Shown one piece after another: positions 48,868 to 64,000 of a stretch of 64,000 nt of DNA. The translations under genes and the position numbers were made by a program. Source of the stretch: Coffea arabica (Eukaryota > Streptophyta > Magnoliopsida > Gentianales > Rubiaceae); contig NC_092312.1 in NCBI RefSeq assembly GCF_036785885.1, forward strand, positions 20,106,001 to 20,170,000. Reading direction: 5' to 3'. Below the pieces are notes generated by a model. It was not told where the DNA came from and did no database searches. It saw only the letters and a list, made by a program, of their open reading frames with translations. Numbering within the stretch: position 1 is the stretch's first letter; each line of letters opens with the position of its first letter.

Positions 48868-51800
48868 TCATACGCTGAGGCCATCAAATCCGCACTGCTT
48901 GTAAGTGAGTGCCTGCTTCCTGGGGCTGATCACTATCGCGCAATCAACCGATACCTGCCCCCCACAATTCAAATTCAATCATCATTAGACCAACACAACA
49001 CAACACAAATTATTATTATTGTTCGTCTCTGCATATCATTCATACAGTAGTATTATTCATTAACCAACCAAAACAGTAGTCTCTTTTGCACATGACATGA
49101 CCTACAGAGCAGAAAACAAACAAACGTTTGAAGATTTTTTTTTTGCTTTTATCTTCTTGTTGTTTCCGTGAAACAACGGAAAGCATCCGTGGGACAAAAA
49201 TTTGGCGGTGCACGCTACTACCAAGCGTCTTTTCAACCGGCTAGCTAGCGCATCAGCACAGACCATCAATTCATGTTCTGTTCTGTGGGAATCCCATTTT
49301 TTATATTTGCCCAAAAAGTTATTTTCAAAAATATATATATATATTTGCCCAAAAAGTTTCCACAACACCTTTTTTTTTTTTTTTTTGAATACAATAAAAA
49401 TAAAAAAGCATGCACGCGCCTGTTGCGGTGAAGAGTTGCCACGGATCCAGAAAACAGTTGAATCCCCTGTTTTGTTTTTTGGGTGTTTTTCAAAAACTAA
49501 TTTTTCAAATAAAATAAATTTTTAAAAAGTTCTCTAAAAGATAGATAATCTAAAAATTAGTTTAAATTTTTTTAAAATTTTTAAAAATATCCTAAAATTA
49601 TATTCTAAAAACTCTTCTACTCTTAAATATCCTAAAATTATATTCTAAAAACTCTGCTACAGTAAAATTTTTCAAAAATACCACAAAAAACAGTTAATCC
49701 AAATGAATGCAGTACTACTAAAACTACTGAAAGTAAGTTGACGGAACTCGACTCCTCTGGCATAAAAAAAAAAAAAAAAAAAAAAATAACGAAACTTAGA
49801 CTCAGAAGACTACAAAGCAAAGAAACAAAAAACATTCCAACCGGAGATGGATACTACATCATAAGTAGTATATGTTGATGAGGAGTCAATGACAAGCATT
49901 AAATTAAGCAAAAGGTCCAACTGATAAACAAGGCAAATGGAAGCTTATTTACCAATAATAATCACCAATCCAAAAAAGAAAAGCTTAGCATACCCAGCCC
50001 CTGCCCCTCCGCCCAAGAAGAAAACAGAGAAAGAATTATTACTGACACTCTAAAAACGAAGCACATCCCTCCCAGAAATAGAAGGGTACCGGTACTAATG
50101 CCTCAGAGACGGTAGTAAATCCATGCCAATGGCCCAATAGTAATTTAATTTAATGGCATAGCAGTGATTAAAAAAAAAAAAAAAAAGAAGCTGACGACAT
50201 CCAGCCAGCCGTAATCTCCTGCTAGTAGTAGTCCCCGGACTCGTATATATTAGATCAGGACCCGACTCGTATATTCGATGGATCTTTAATCCTAGAACCA
50301 AGTCCGAGTCTACCCCAAAAGAGAAGACTCAAACGTAAACATTCTAAAATTGAATCCAAAATCAATAACAAATTCAATCTCCAAACTTAAATAAATCAAA
50401 TTATAAAACTAAACTACTAATAATTTGCAATAGTTAATCCAAAATTAACCACAAATCAATCTATAAAGTCATTACTAAATTGTTAATTTAATAAAAAAAT
50501 ATATTTAAAAATACTTATATTTTATAATTATTAATATATTATTCGAAGATATGGATCGTAATCCTATATTCCGTATGTCAGCATGTGATCCATTTTTTGG
50601 TTAAAGCAACGAGTACGGTCTGAGTCTGAGTATCAAAAAATTATTTTTCAACCCAAATTCAAAAAAATTTATCGAATTTGAGTCGGATCCGGACCCAAAC
50701 CTCACCCGTTGACACCCCTACCTGGACCAGTGCCCCATACGGCCATACCAGGGGCAGCCTAATAATCCTAGTCCTACTAGCAGGCCTGGTAATACTACCG
50801 TTAATGCAAATACTCAGCCAACAACTCCCGCGTATTTTAGCCAACGGGAATCCAGCAGCCGGCGTACCTTAGCAACACCACACCCCCACAATAACTTTCA
50901 TTTTCTACGCACTCACACCGGAGGCAAGCTAACGACAAAAGCAACACATAGATATCCCCACGCCGACAACAACCTCCCTGGCCACAACGCCCCACCCACC
51001 CCCTCCCCCAAAACCCCGTCCCCCCTGCGGCTGCGGAGGCCTTTCCCATAACCCATAATCCAGAGAGACCTGAGAAAACCAATAGTAAAGTAAGCCCTCC
51101 ACACTCCTCAGTCCTCGTCACCATAGCGTTATAAGTAATTGTCAAATGATAATAAATAATTCTGTTTTCCTGTGCTAGTGAGTAGTACTGTTTGTTCGTT
51201 GACAAATGGGACACGCCACTACTAAAATTCTCAGTCCTTGGACAGAGCATTTGGCAATTTGTCTAACAGAAAGAATCCATAAAGCAACTATACCACTGGT
51301 TGCCCTTTTTTTTTTTTTGGTGTATTGTGGGGGGCTTCGAGTGATAATGGGCTGCGACAACAATTGCAATAATTAATTGTAGGATGGTAAATTTTGGTAG
51401 TGGAGTACTGTTCGCAGTGATAATGGGGAGTAGAAATTAGTACTAATAAATTAATCCACCAACCTGCACCCCAGGTGAAGTAAAGCCAAGAATCCGGATC
51501 TTAGCTCCAACATCCCCCAGCACCCGCAGCTCAACCCGATCATTGACGGTGGCGTCCCTCAGCAAATCGGCAGCATCGGTCTGGAGCAAGTTGACCCGGT
51601 CCACCGCAATGGTGGTCTGAACTTGGCGGACGCTATGGGCGGGCTGGTAGAACCCAGGAACAGTGCCCCGTCCCAAAGGGATCCCCCGGTACATCACCGT
51701 GAATTTGGAGTCGCCGTACTTGATCCCGACCTTATTATCGTTAGCGGCGGTGAAGAGCATCCTGATGGCTAGGGAGACAGAGGCAGAGGAGGAGGAGGTG

Positions 51801-52171
51801 GGGGTTGGGGTGGGATTGGGATTGGAGTTGATGCCGAGATACTGGACGCCGACGGATTGGAGGTCGAACTGGGGCTTCTTGGGCTTAATGGCGAGGACGA
51901 CGACGAGGATGACGGCGAGGACGAGGAGGAAGAGCAAGGAGAAGAGGAGGAAGAGGCAGCAGCAGCAGCCTTTGAAGGAGGCCTTGGAGGAGGAGGAGGA
52001 AGAAGAGTGAGGTGGGAAGTAATGGGAGTGAGGAGGAGCAGGAGGAGGGTGGGGTTGGTGGGTAGTAAGAGCGGTAGCGTTGGTGGTGTTGCTGGGAGGT
52101 TGTGGTGGTGGTGGTGGTGGGTGCGAGTGGTGGTGAGTGCCGTTGGTGGCGTTGGGTGGTCTGGAGGTCAT
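48868..52171 (-). CDS. NDR1/HIN1-like (LEA_2 domain) membrane protein
   Basis: Two exons, 52171-51464 (236 codons) and 48954-48868 (28 codons plus stop), make a 264-aa protein. The intron is about 2.5 kb, phase 0 and GT-AG. Residues 1-65 are rich in Pro, His, Ser and Thr. A cluster of four Cys (69-72) leads into one transmembrane segment at about 71-95, followed by a basic stop (KPKKP). The remainder is a LEA_2/NHL domain facing outside, with RVELRVLGDVGAKIRILGFT and, across the junction, SPGVQ|VSVDCAIVISPRKQ, ending YKQCGFDGLSV. NHL proteins sit in the plasma membrane, some with roles in pathogen responses. I chose ATG 52171; the frame is open for 93 more codons upstream, but that part looks like leader. 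Without splicing the frame would end falsely at 51443. Confidence 0.88.
49467..49692. mobile_element. MITE-like element in the NHL intron
   Basis: Inverted ends 'gttttttgggtgtttttcaa' and 'ttttcaaaaataccacaaaa' followed by 'aacagtt' bracket AT-rich DNA. Inside, a 34-bp stretch ('atcctaaaattatattctaa' plus 'aaactct') is repeated at 49588 and 49628. Confidence 0.5.
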
Positions 52172-54356
52172 TTTAGTATTTAACGGGAGGTGGAAACTGG
52201 AAAGGGGGGCGGGGGGGAGCCCCACCTCACGTCCTCGAATGGGTCGGTCGGTCTTTCTTCTTCTGTTGTTGTTGTTGTCGCTGTATTTTCTTTCCTTTTT
52301 TGCTTTACTCTGTAATGTTTGCTTTGCTTGCTTTCCAAGAGAGATATACAGGGAAGGGGAAAAGATAGAAAAGAACCCCTCCTCCTCCTTATTCCTCAAG
52401 GCTCTCAAAGAAGAAGTGGGAACAAAAATAAAGAAAATGTGAGTGAGCAAAAAAGCAGGTGTGGTTGCTGTGTTTGGCTAATGTAAAAAAGGTGAGCTAC
52501 TTGGTATTACTCCACCAATTATGTGCATGTATGCATGTGTCCTTGTACATTATACGCATGATGTGGGTGGCCCCTGGAATCGAAACCTCCCAGCAAACCC
52601 ATTCATTCAAAGCCATATATTCTTATAATATTAGTTGAGTGTTATTTATTATGGGATTGAGACTCTTTGCGCTTCTTTTTGTTTGGTTTATTGTAACTAT
52701 CCACTCCTGCTCTAACCTATCTAATTTAATATCAAGAGGGTGATCCAACAACAAAATTACGATGAAGTAACGTGAACTGAATCATTATCGAATCATATAA
52801 ATGTAAGAGAAACACCCATATAGATTTAAGCGAGACACTTGTATGGAAAAGCATATAGAAAAGATATCATGTAAGTAAATTTAAAAGAGACACTCGTATA
52901 AAAAAAGCATATAGAGAAACAATAATCATGTAGATTCAAGAGAAATCACACGTTTAAGTGACAATTTTTAACGGGGAGGCAAGGTTGATCCTCTCTGCTC
53001 TAAGAGGGAGAGGGAGTGGTGTTTTTGTGCTCTGTCTCAGTGTTATATTTATGACTATTGCCCTGTGTGTCTTGTCAAGACAATTTGTGCGAAACCTTTC
53101 CCCTTTTTTTTCCCTGTTTTTATCCAAAACAATAATCAGTCTAGTGACTCTCAATCAGACACTTTCGTTTTCTGATGCAGAGTGTACTAGTCCTAGTAGT
53201 GAAGTGGCAGTTGACTAGCAATACACACTAGTACAAATATTATTATACCTTTTTCCTCGAGATGAAAAACAGAACAGACTACCCTCGCACCAGAATTCTT
53301 CCCAGTGGGACAATATGATGATTCCTAGGAACGACTTGTTACGTTTCTAGCGCTTGTTTCTAGTAATTAGTGGGAATGCTTCCCAGCTCGGGCGGCTTGG
53401 GCAGAAATGTTCGTTTTTGGACACTATCATATCATTGATAAATCACATTGTAGAAACAAGAGTGTGAAAAGGGAAGACGAAAAAAAAAACTCATGAGTAG
53501 ATGAGACTCCCATGTTCAGTTTTTCATTTAGTTGACGTGCATTAGAAGAGTAGAGGCCAAATAGACTGCATACACTCACCCTTTTTTTACCCTCTTTGGG
53601 AGGTAACTAACGTTCAACCTACTCCTTTAAATTTATCGCAATTTGGACTCTATAATAGACCGTACTAACTAAAGTTGCAGTGCTATAGATATATATATAT
53701 ATATATATATATTTCACTCGTACAATCTGCTACCATATTATATTGTATACTTAAAAATGCAGTACACGAATTGAATAACGCAACGCCACAATTTAACAGC
53801 GAAGCTGCTATAATATTCAGACTTTCTGTCTATTCCTAATAATTCACCACCACAAACTACCGGATCGCATTAGAAAGTTCTAGGGCTTAGCCAAAACTCA
53901 CCCGAAAGTCGGCCCCCCAGAGTTCCATCCATCCGCACTCACCAGCTAACCGAACCGGTGGCATCAACATGACAAAATACCACACGTAAACGCTCGCAAG
54001 GATTGCGTTGAAATTAAAACATCCAATGACCCAACGCTCCAGGGAATGTCCAAAACATCCTGCGTCAGGCCGCTAATACTTCATGTATCTAGCCATCCCA
54101 GGAACTATTTTTTTAGAAGGAAAAGCTTAAAAACCAATTAATGTATACAACTAATTTAGCACACCTCTCCCAGTCGAATATTGTTTGACGCCACAAAACT
54201 GGAGGGTTAAACAAGAACACACACAATACTCGACATCTAGTTAAATAAAACCACATACCTATCAAAAAAATAGAAGCCAAGTAACAAGAAAAACTCAAAT
54301 GACAAGAAACTACAGACCAAAACCTACAAAATAACTAGGACAGGCTTCAGATATTA
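52172..54356. other. Promoter side of NHL gene and spacer to pinin
   Basis: 52172-52450 is probably NHL leader, with (AAC)n- and (GGA)n-like simple sequence. At 52800-52945 a degenerate direct repeat ('gagacact(c/t)gtat', 'aaagcatataga') occurs two to three times. A (TA)n run lies at 53688-53711. No gene is seen. 54113-54356 is probably pinin 3' UTR. Confidence 0.4.
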
Positions 54357-57300
54357 CTAGTCCTTGTTCTCAGGTTGTGGACTCCCATCTCCAGTTTCTG
54401 CTTTTGATGCTATTTCATCAACTCTCCTGCTGTTCTCATCAACATCCAGAACATCATCCATCATATCATCCTCCCCAACATTAATGTCTTCCACATCCTC
54501 CTCTTCTTCATTGCTGGTTCCACCAGGAATCTTTCTGGTCTTGGGACCATGCTCAAGCCTGTGGGTCTCAAGTTCCTTGTCCATTGTCTCCTGTAAATTT
54601 GCCATTTCATTGTTTGCTTTCCTACCTTTCCTTCCATTTTGCCACCTCTCCAGCTCCTTCTCAACATTTGCCACGTACTGCTCAACTATCTGTTTCTGGT
54701 ATTGAGACAGCTCCTCTCTCCTTGCAGCTTTCCATTCTTGAAACATCTGATGATACCCAGGGAATAAGAACCAGTAAATCGTTAACACCGATACCAAAAA
54801 AGAAAAAATAATGTTGGACAAAATTAATTTTTTAGCTACAATCCCCACAGTTATACTGAAAAATCGCTGCCAACTTCTATTATGAACTTTTTAAGTCATA
54901 AATTCCGACAACCAACGGTGAAATGCAATAAAGTTCTACTGGTGCTGGAGGGCAATGAACAACTCTTCGACAGAATTTAACCACTGTTAGTGCTAATTAT
55001 TGCTTCATATATCCCACGTCAAAACTAGATAATAAGCTTAATTAGTTTCTGTATTCTTCTGTCGCTTTTGCACAGGCAAACAATACCCAAGTCTACAAGC
55101 AGGAATTGCAAACAGAACGCACCTGTTCTTTCTCCTGCTCAACCAACTGTACATCTTCATCCAATGGCTTGGCAAAAGCGTAATATATGGAAGGCTCCGC
55201 TTTTGTCCTAAAAAAGAAACACCCAGAAAAAGTAAAGAAAGAGTCATAAAACACGTTAAATGAACACATTTGATCAACACAAATTCCTGCAAATTATGAA
55301 AGCAAATATCAATCAACTGCTTCAACATTCTCCACACGAGAAGAAACTTATCTTCGTGTCAATAAAATTGTGAATATGGACACTTTTGGACCAAAATTAG
55401 AAATAACCTGCAGTAAGCGACATAATAAAAAATTAGATCAGAGGTGACAACCAAGTTAAAAGTAAAAAGGACTCATCTCCAAAAGCTTGATCATAACTGT
55501 TCCATCCTACACACCTTATAAAATTGCCAAGTTTTTTGTGATGCTCACACCACCGAAGAAACAGCAGGTCCAGTTTCTTTTCTTCCGCCTTGGCTGCAAC
55601 ACGAGCTCTAAGAGTCTGGTAGAGAAAAAAGGGGGAATCCAATACAGTTTTAGAGAGTCACAAAGAACGATAAAAACACATGATATAAGAAAAACAGACC
55701 AAATCTCTCCTCCGCTTTTCCGCAATCTGTTCGCGCTCTTGTTGTCTAAGCCTTTCGCTTTCTTCACGTGCCCTTTGCTCAGCCTACAATACATCCCCAA
55801 ACACTTGTTTACTATTTAAATACTTGACTCAAACAAAAGCATAGCAGCTCCAAGGCAACAAAAACCACTGATACAAATATTATAAAGGAAATAATAAGCA
55901 CTCACCCTTTTGAGTGAATCTGACCTACGCATGTATGCTTCTGATCCAGAAAGTTGCATGTCTTCCTTTCTGAACTTCTGGAAGTGTTTTAAGCAAATAA
56001 AAAAAAATTACTGACTTCCTTATTCAGATGTGTTACGGAAAAGAATAGGACCTGATACTTTTCCATTTTCTAAATACTGCAATGTGTAGTGACCACATAA
56101 TTGTTCAAGCAAATATCAATTTATCAGGTACACAAATATTATATGATCAACCAGAGATGAACCAAAGGGAAGTCCTCTTGCTTTAGCAGAGAGGAATACA
56201 CAGCGATCGGGTATAAATTTATTGGCTGAAATAACAGCCAAGAAGTAGCGGCCCACCACTTCATCCTAGATGGTTGATATCTTGACACCTCAGCCATGCT
56301 CCTAATTAGGCTATCCCTATCTCCCTTCCATCTCGCAGTTAAGTTTCGATGTACTACTAAGACAAAATAAACTTTGCCTCCTTGTCCATGTCTGAAGGCA
56401 AAAAGTTGTAATCTAATGTACACTCTGTGAAAAAAAAAAAAAAAGGAAGAAAACCATGACAGGCTCAAACAGCCAACATGAGGCAAGCTTCTCACATTAA
56501 ACAAATTGCAATACCTACACGTCATAGAACAAGCTTAAATAAGATCACTTGCAAATTGCAATGTGTTTTAGTTCATTTAAAAAGAAGAAAGATCTAGACA
56601 ACCAAATCCAATTGATTAAGTACCTGATAACAACTATGGCACGCTTCAATAGCATCACTCGCATTTCGTTTTAATTCATTTAAACACAACAAAGACATTC
56701 AAAATTGGATTCAAATGGTTAAGTAACCAATGACATCTGCGATGCAACAAAGAGGATATACTGAATTGCTATACCTCCAGGGTTCCACGAAGCTGGTTCA
56801 GCATCCTCTTGTTCCTGTTAACCAAACTAGGATCCTCATTCTTGGGCAATACTCTGGGAACATGCTCAGCTGGAGGAATGTCAAAGTCCTAAATGACATG
56901 ATTCAAGACCAACTCAAACTTTTGAATTTCCACATTCAGAGAACAAACAGTGCATCATTGAAAACGGATTAAGACACTTCACCATTCTAGATGGCTTTTG
57001 ATAACTAGCATCCCTCCTAGACCAATTGGAGGGCTTCCTCTCACTCAGGGTAGGAGCTGAATTCCCAGCACCTTGTTCCACATCAGCAGGCTTGTTTGCC
57101 ACTTCTTTCGCAGCAGCCGGAGAGGAAGCATCCTCAACAATCTCTCCATCCTCAACCTTCATTGACAACAAACAGTAAGTTCAGGCATCTCAATATGCAA
57201 TAATAAAATGTGGCAGCAAAACAAAAGGTGGTTAGGGTTCCTTTGACAAAACCTTGAAGACAGCTGAAGAAAGTCGCTTTTTGGGAGGAGGTTGGTCTTC

Positions 57301-57778
57301 GGAATCGGTCCTATCAGCCTAAAAGACCCAATTAAATAAAAAATTAACACCAACAACTAACGAAACCTTTGGTGTAAAATGTGTCTGCAATTGAGGGGTA
57401 GAGGCAAGGGCATAGGGGTGAAGGCAAGACTTACAGGTCTAACAAAGCCACGCTGGCGGCCGCCGTTAGGGGCAAAATTGCGAGGAGCAGAGACGGATAA
57501 AGCACCGCGGCGGAGACCCCTTGGATCGCGAAGCCGCTCAGTAATCTAAGAAAGATGAATAAAACAACCGTATTACAGCAATTGTTTTGAGTTTAATTCC
57601 GCATGCAAGCAATATGAATGGAGAAAAGGAAGACATAAATTTGAAGTAAAAAGGCTGGAATTAGTGGGAAAAAGATAACGAGGTTGGGCGGCAGATGAAG
57701 ATGAACCTCGCGCTGTTGGCGATGGAGTTCTTCGATCTCTTTGCGAAGCTCTTCCTCAGTCTTCTCCACAGCAGCCAT
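54357..57778 (-). CDS. Pinin/SDK/MemA family splicing-associated protein
   Basis: Ten exons: 57778-57707, 57545-57435, 57318-57253, 57156-56983, 56888-56775, 55977-55906, 55783-55700, 55615-55515, 55207-55123 and 54746-54357. They join into 422 aa with all phases matching and GT-AG introns. Pinin is a nuclear protein of splicing speckles and the exon junction complex periphery. The N-terminal coiled coil (TEEELRKEIEELHRQQRE, 7-24) is followed by RLRDPRGLRRG, a basic/Ser-rich part, and the conserved pinin domain at about 163-300 (NKRMLNQLRGTLEKFRKE, REESERLRQQEREQIAEKRR, KLDLLFLRWCEHHKKLGNFI, KPLDEDVQLVEQEKEQMFQE). The tail (330-422) is acidic, with EEEEDVEDINVGEDDMMDDV. It lacks the long Ser/Arg tail of animal pinin, as is usual for plant members (Arabidopsis At1g15200 type). 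Confidence 0.92.
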
Positions 57779-58099
57779 GGTATATTTTATGGTAAAAAAA
57801 ACAAAAAAAAAATCAAAATGAAAATGAAAAGGCCCAGCTATGTCTCTCCGCTACTTCACCTGGCACTGCTTTAATTGATATGTAGATTGTGACTGAATCC
57901 TGCCTGTGCCTGGCCCTGGAGGAGCACCACACCAAAACCCTCGGCGCTCACGTCTCACCGGCTATGCTAGGCTACAGGCTACAGGCTACTGGCTGGCCGC
58001 TCAATTAAGCAAAAAATAGTTCACGTTTTTTTTTTTTTTTCACTAGCGACACATCTAGCTTAACCTAACGTACTCTTACTCCTAATAAGAGGGGGGGAT
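57779..58099. other. Pinin promoter region
   Basis: 5' flank of pinin with 'ggctacaggctacaggctac' (short 8-bp tandem repeat near 57968-57990) and a T-run at 58026-58041. Nothing else seen. Confidence 0.4.
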
Positions 58100-58323
58100 T
58101 TACTTTTTTATAAGGGAAGCGACGCTAGGGAGTGAGCCAATTGAGTCGGGGGAACCTGAGGAGGATTTAACCACCATCTGACCAGACGAGTGCACCACTT
58201 ATCCGCATGAATTTAGAACACTCCTCATATTAAGGCACATTGATGGGAGGCAAGGTTTGAACCCTTGACCTCCCACCCCACCATATACAGTGGTAGCCAG
58301 CTCCTCTGTTGGGAGTTGGTTAG
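58100..58323 (-). mobile_element. tRNA-derived SINE, copy 2 (reverse)
   Basis: Read on the minus strand it starts 'aaccaactcccaacagagga' and continues 'ctggctaccactg' (A-box-like) and 'gggttcaaaccttg' (B box). It matches the head of the copy at 7643, and the body is longer. The A-rich end is not clear. Confidence 0.6.
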
Positions 58324-61300
58324 TTCACATTTGGATTGTAGTTTTCCGGACACAAATTTTTACTTTTTTGTTTCCCAACATATTTTTTAATTATTTTTTA
58401 TCCGAAGTATGTCAAATCAAATCGCTACATTGTGAGATCTATAATTTTACTAGATTAACTCTATAAATTCGCACCCCTTCAAATCCTATCCAAAATTCAC
58501 ACGTTATACAAATTTAGATACGTCTCTGTTCTATTTATATCTCATATAGAATTTTCTATTCTTATATAAATGAAGAAGGGTCTCGAATTCAAAATCTTTC
58601 GTTACATTCCATTCCCCGTATCATTCTTCCCACGTTGTATAGAGTTTGAGATAACATGGATGTACGATGAACTGGGCCCTACGAGTCAATTTGATTTACG
58701 CCATCTTAACACGCATTTAGAATTAATCTCGGTATAAATATTTTGTAATCCTTAAATTAGTACACATTTACTATTCCCTTAACGCATCAAAGTAATTAAA
58801 TTAGGTTAGATTTAAGTTGAGCGTTGGAGTGATTCCAAAGATTCAACTCTGGTCATCTTCTCGATCCAGTTAGCTCAGCGGTCACCAATCAAATCAGCTC
58901 AATATCGACTCCGCTTCATATATCAACGGTATATCATCAGTAATACTAATGATACTAACAATCAATACATCGGTTGGTGTAAATTTAGGATGGAGGAATA
59001 TGAACTTGACGTATTCCTAAGTTTTTTTTCTCCCTCAAATATGAATATTGATTAAGAAACTTTTGGAGGAATATTTTTCTATGTAGACCATCTCACGAGG
59101 AAAGAAAAAATCGGCCTTCAAAACATACAAAGACTCTCTCAAAAAAGGGGGAAAAAAAAAACAAAGACAGAAATTAGATGCTATCTTTCACATGCCTCAA
59201 AAACCAAAAGTTAGCTTGGTTCCGTGATCGTGAGCTAGAACATTGTTGGGCTCTGCTATAGCAAATCCAGCGTCAACGATCTGCTCAGCTGATGAATCAT
59301 GGATGCGACCCATAGCAGATCGATCCCTACTAACTGGACCAATATATATGCTTAGCGGTGTTGGGCCTTTGAGTATTGTTGCGGGAGACTACCTATTGCA
59401 GATTGGACCAGTACATCAACTTTTTTTGTTTTTTGTCGATTTTAATTTTTGAATGGAATTTAGGTCAGGTATCTACTGTTTTTAAAGCTTTTAAAAATGA
59501 AATCTTAGCCACACAAACAACTAAATTTTGGTGAAGTGGACAAAATGCCTAATTTCCGCCTATGCAATTTCTTTCCACTTATGCAGATTTTGCTATTGAC
59601 AGTTTTTCAAAAAATGATCCGTCACGAGGGCTTGGGCCACGCTCTGCAAAATTAACTCGCTGATTTTTCTGAAGGATAATTGGGCTGTACTCTCAGAGCC
59701 CACTCACAGTGATGCAATTTTGAGAGAGAGTCGAATTGCCTCGACGAGAATTGTACTTCAAGGCAGGCAACGCAGCTCTTTCGCTGCGAGAATTTAGCCC
59801 ACGACACGTGCGGTAGAGTCAAGATGGAAGCAACACTTTCGAGGAACTTCAAAAAATGAATGAAAAAAAAAAAAAGACTCTCACTTGCCTAATTCACTAA
59901 TTTGCAATTCAGCAGATGTATGAGTTTGAGTACGAGATATTACACCCAAAATTATCTCATTTTCATAGGCAATAGCTTTCTTTTTTTCATAGGCAATAGT
60001 AAAAGAGGAAGTTCTAAAAGAAAATACTCCGTTGAATGTGCTGCACCAAACTTGCACTACCAAGAAAATAATCCGTCGAATGTTCTATACATCTTTTTTC
60101 AAACACCAGAAGGGTTCAATAACTGGTGTGATCAAAGATAATTCAGTCAGTCCTAAGTGCTGACTCCTGAGAGAGTCTCTTGAGGGTTTTGCCTTCAAAT
60201 ACTTGCACCAATTCAAGTGTCCGTTCCTGTGTTTAACTAGTTGACCTAAAGTTCTTCATTTGGATTCCTCTACTCTTAATCCACAAATTAGAAGATAGTT
60301 AGAAGATGGTTCGATGTTATTTCAAATAATCTCTTATTCAAATACGATACGCCAAAAATATAAGTTTAACCTTATGGTATTTACAAGATATACACCAACC
60401 ATTTAAAGGAGGCATGTGATGCTATAATTTGATATTCGACTCACCTTTTTTTTTTCTTTTTAATGCGTTTTATCTATCTGGTGCTCTAAGCTAAAATTCA
60501 AGGTACATATGGGACAAGAAATGAGCTCCTCGGATCCATATACCCCAGTTAGAAACTAGCTATACATGAAAATTCAGAGAAGTTAATGAATGGTTCACCT
60601 ATTTCATTCATTAGCTTTTCCCCCTTTGCTGTGGGGTGGCAACTCAACACCCTAAATCCGTACATCCTCTTCTAGCAGCCAGTGCTAGGATGGGAATATT
60701 ACTGAATTAATACTGAATTCCACTTGAACAACCTTTTTAATTAGTGGCTTTAAATTGCTAAGGTTATGTAGTTCCTTCCATAGCCAGCTAAATGAACTAT
60801 ATATTACGGCTGTTTACGGGAAAATCTTCTTCCCCTCGTAGGTGATAGGCCACGTCCATCGCTGGTGTACCATTCTTCAGAGAGCTGAAAAAGCTCATTG
60901 CACCCATCAGCCTCCACTTTTTACCCATTATCACAATGTTGCCTCCCTAATCTGAATTGATATATAATAACAGAAATCGCACCACATTTCAATATTATTA
61001 GGTGCCCTGAGCATGAAAGCTCCTGAAAGAGGGAATTGTGCTTGAAGTTAAGACGTACGTGTCCTAAAAGATTTACTAGTATACAGATAGACAGCCATTT
61101 TTGGTTTGTAGGTTCCATTATCATCTTAAATACTTCCTCAAGATCACGATTAGTTGAAGGTTCTAACGAATTTGCATTGGGCCTCTTTCATCATGCAAAT
61201 CAAGGCTGGTTCAATGTGAGAAATTGAGAAAGATGTACAATATGCACTAGGCATATATGGTCTAGAAAGTGAAGCAAATTAGATGAGGGTTAGTGGTGAG

Positions 61301-61922
61301 CTAGATGGTAATCCTAATTAATGTAGCCATTGATTAATTAGTAGACCATAAACATATAGCAGTCTAGTTACCTAATCACTTGCAAACATTTCTGAATGGA
61401 TGAACTTAGTCAAATTGCAGCCTGTTATGTTCTTGCTCAAGATAACAGTACTAGAAAAATAAGGTATACGAAGTATATTTGTCAAGGGACCTCGTAGATA
61501 TTAGCTTGATATGGTTAAGATTATAGCTAATCAAAAAATGATCCTTTTCGTGGGAAACCAAATTAGAATGCGGCATAATTGCAATACCGACTTTATTTGC
61601 AGGTGTTCACATTTTTAACTGTATTTCAGCGGCAAAAGAGAAAGGAAGTAAATCACTCTCTGAATGCAAATAAAGCTAATTGAGAAGAGCTACAAATGGA
61701 TAAAAGAGAAAGAAAAAAAAAATCAAAAGGTAAAACAAACTTACTTTCACGATGATTGATGGAGTTTAACAAGTTCACTAAAGTGCAAAATAGGGGAAAA
61801 GCCAAAAAAAAAAACTAGTCTTAAATTCGTAAGTATTACATTTTCTACAACTACAGTAGTAGTATGATCCTCCAATCTGTGTTTGAACAAAACTTTAATG
61901 AATCAACATCAGCATCTCATTT
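58324..61922. other. 3.6-kb intergenic region
   Basis: No supported gene. At about 58568-58640 'gggtctcgaattcaaaatct' followed by 'ttacattccattccccgtat' resembles the SINE-like fragment at 30060 in sequence order. A 13-bp A-run is at 59861-59873. Short open frames near 59243 and 61036 have no family features. 61500-61922 is probably WRKY 3' UTR. Confidence 0.4.

Positions 61923-64000
<2,078 letters not shown>

Noticed and set aside
51663-52183. Plus-strand open frames of 108-115 codons rich in Glu/Gly
   Set aside because: They are the antisense of the Pro/Ser-rich and transmembrane part of the NHL gene; composition is explained by that gene.

Overview
This is nuclear DNA of a flowering plant, almost certainly a eudicot. 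The evidence is intron-rich genes with GT-AG splice sites, AT-rich intergenic DNA full of miniature transposons, and plant-specific protein families (WRKY, PPR, FLA, NHL/LEA_2, COP9 signalosome). I cannot name the species. Genes are independent transcription units; there are no operons.

Layout. 1-3.4 kb holds an unresolved, probably spliced minus-strand locus. 3.4-8.4 kb is repeat-rich: a polypyrimidine/polypurine switch, hAT-like MITEs, a tandem pair of long-TIR MITEs with a 9-bp target duplication, and a tRNA-type SINE. 8.5-9.7 kb is an intronless fasciclin-like protein gene. 10.6-18.1 kb (minus) is a 20-exon SF1 helicase of the MAGATAMA 3/SEN1 type. 19.6-21.3 kb is an intronless P-class PPR gene. 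25.6-26.1 and 32.8-33.2 kb are two single-exon paralogues of an uncharacterised small plant protein with two conserved blocks. 35.5-38.2 kb (minus) is COP9 signalosome subunit 8, with one GC-AG intron. It is head-to-head with the ribosomal protein uL3/RPL3 gene (39.2-41.8 kb). 42.55-45.64 kb is a non-autonomous Helitron carrying internal tandem repeats and a decayed reading frame. 48.9-52.2 kb (minus) is a two-exon NHL/LEA_2 membrane protein gene with a 2.5-kb intron. 54.4-57.8 kb (minus) is a 10-exon plant pinin. 61.9-64.0 kb (minus) is the 3' part of a group IIb WRKY transcription factor gene that runs off the window.

The five spliced genes contained in the window were rebuilt exon by exon by checking reading phase across every junction. 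MAA3 comes to 823 aa, CSN8 to 197, RPL3 to 389, the NHL protein to 264 and pinin to 422. The visible part of the WRKY gene encodes 475 aa.

Most genes here are housekeeping: RNA processing and surveillance (MAA3, pinin), translation (RPL3), protein degradation control (CSN8) and organelle RNA (PPR). The WRKY and NHL genes belong to families linked to stress and defence. The least explained items are the paralogous small-protein pair, the Helitron with its internal duplications, and the unresolved locus at the left edge.
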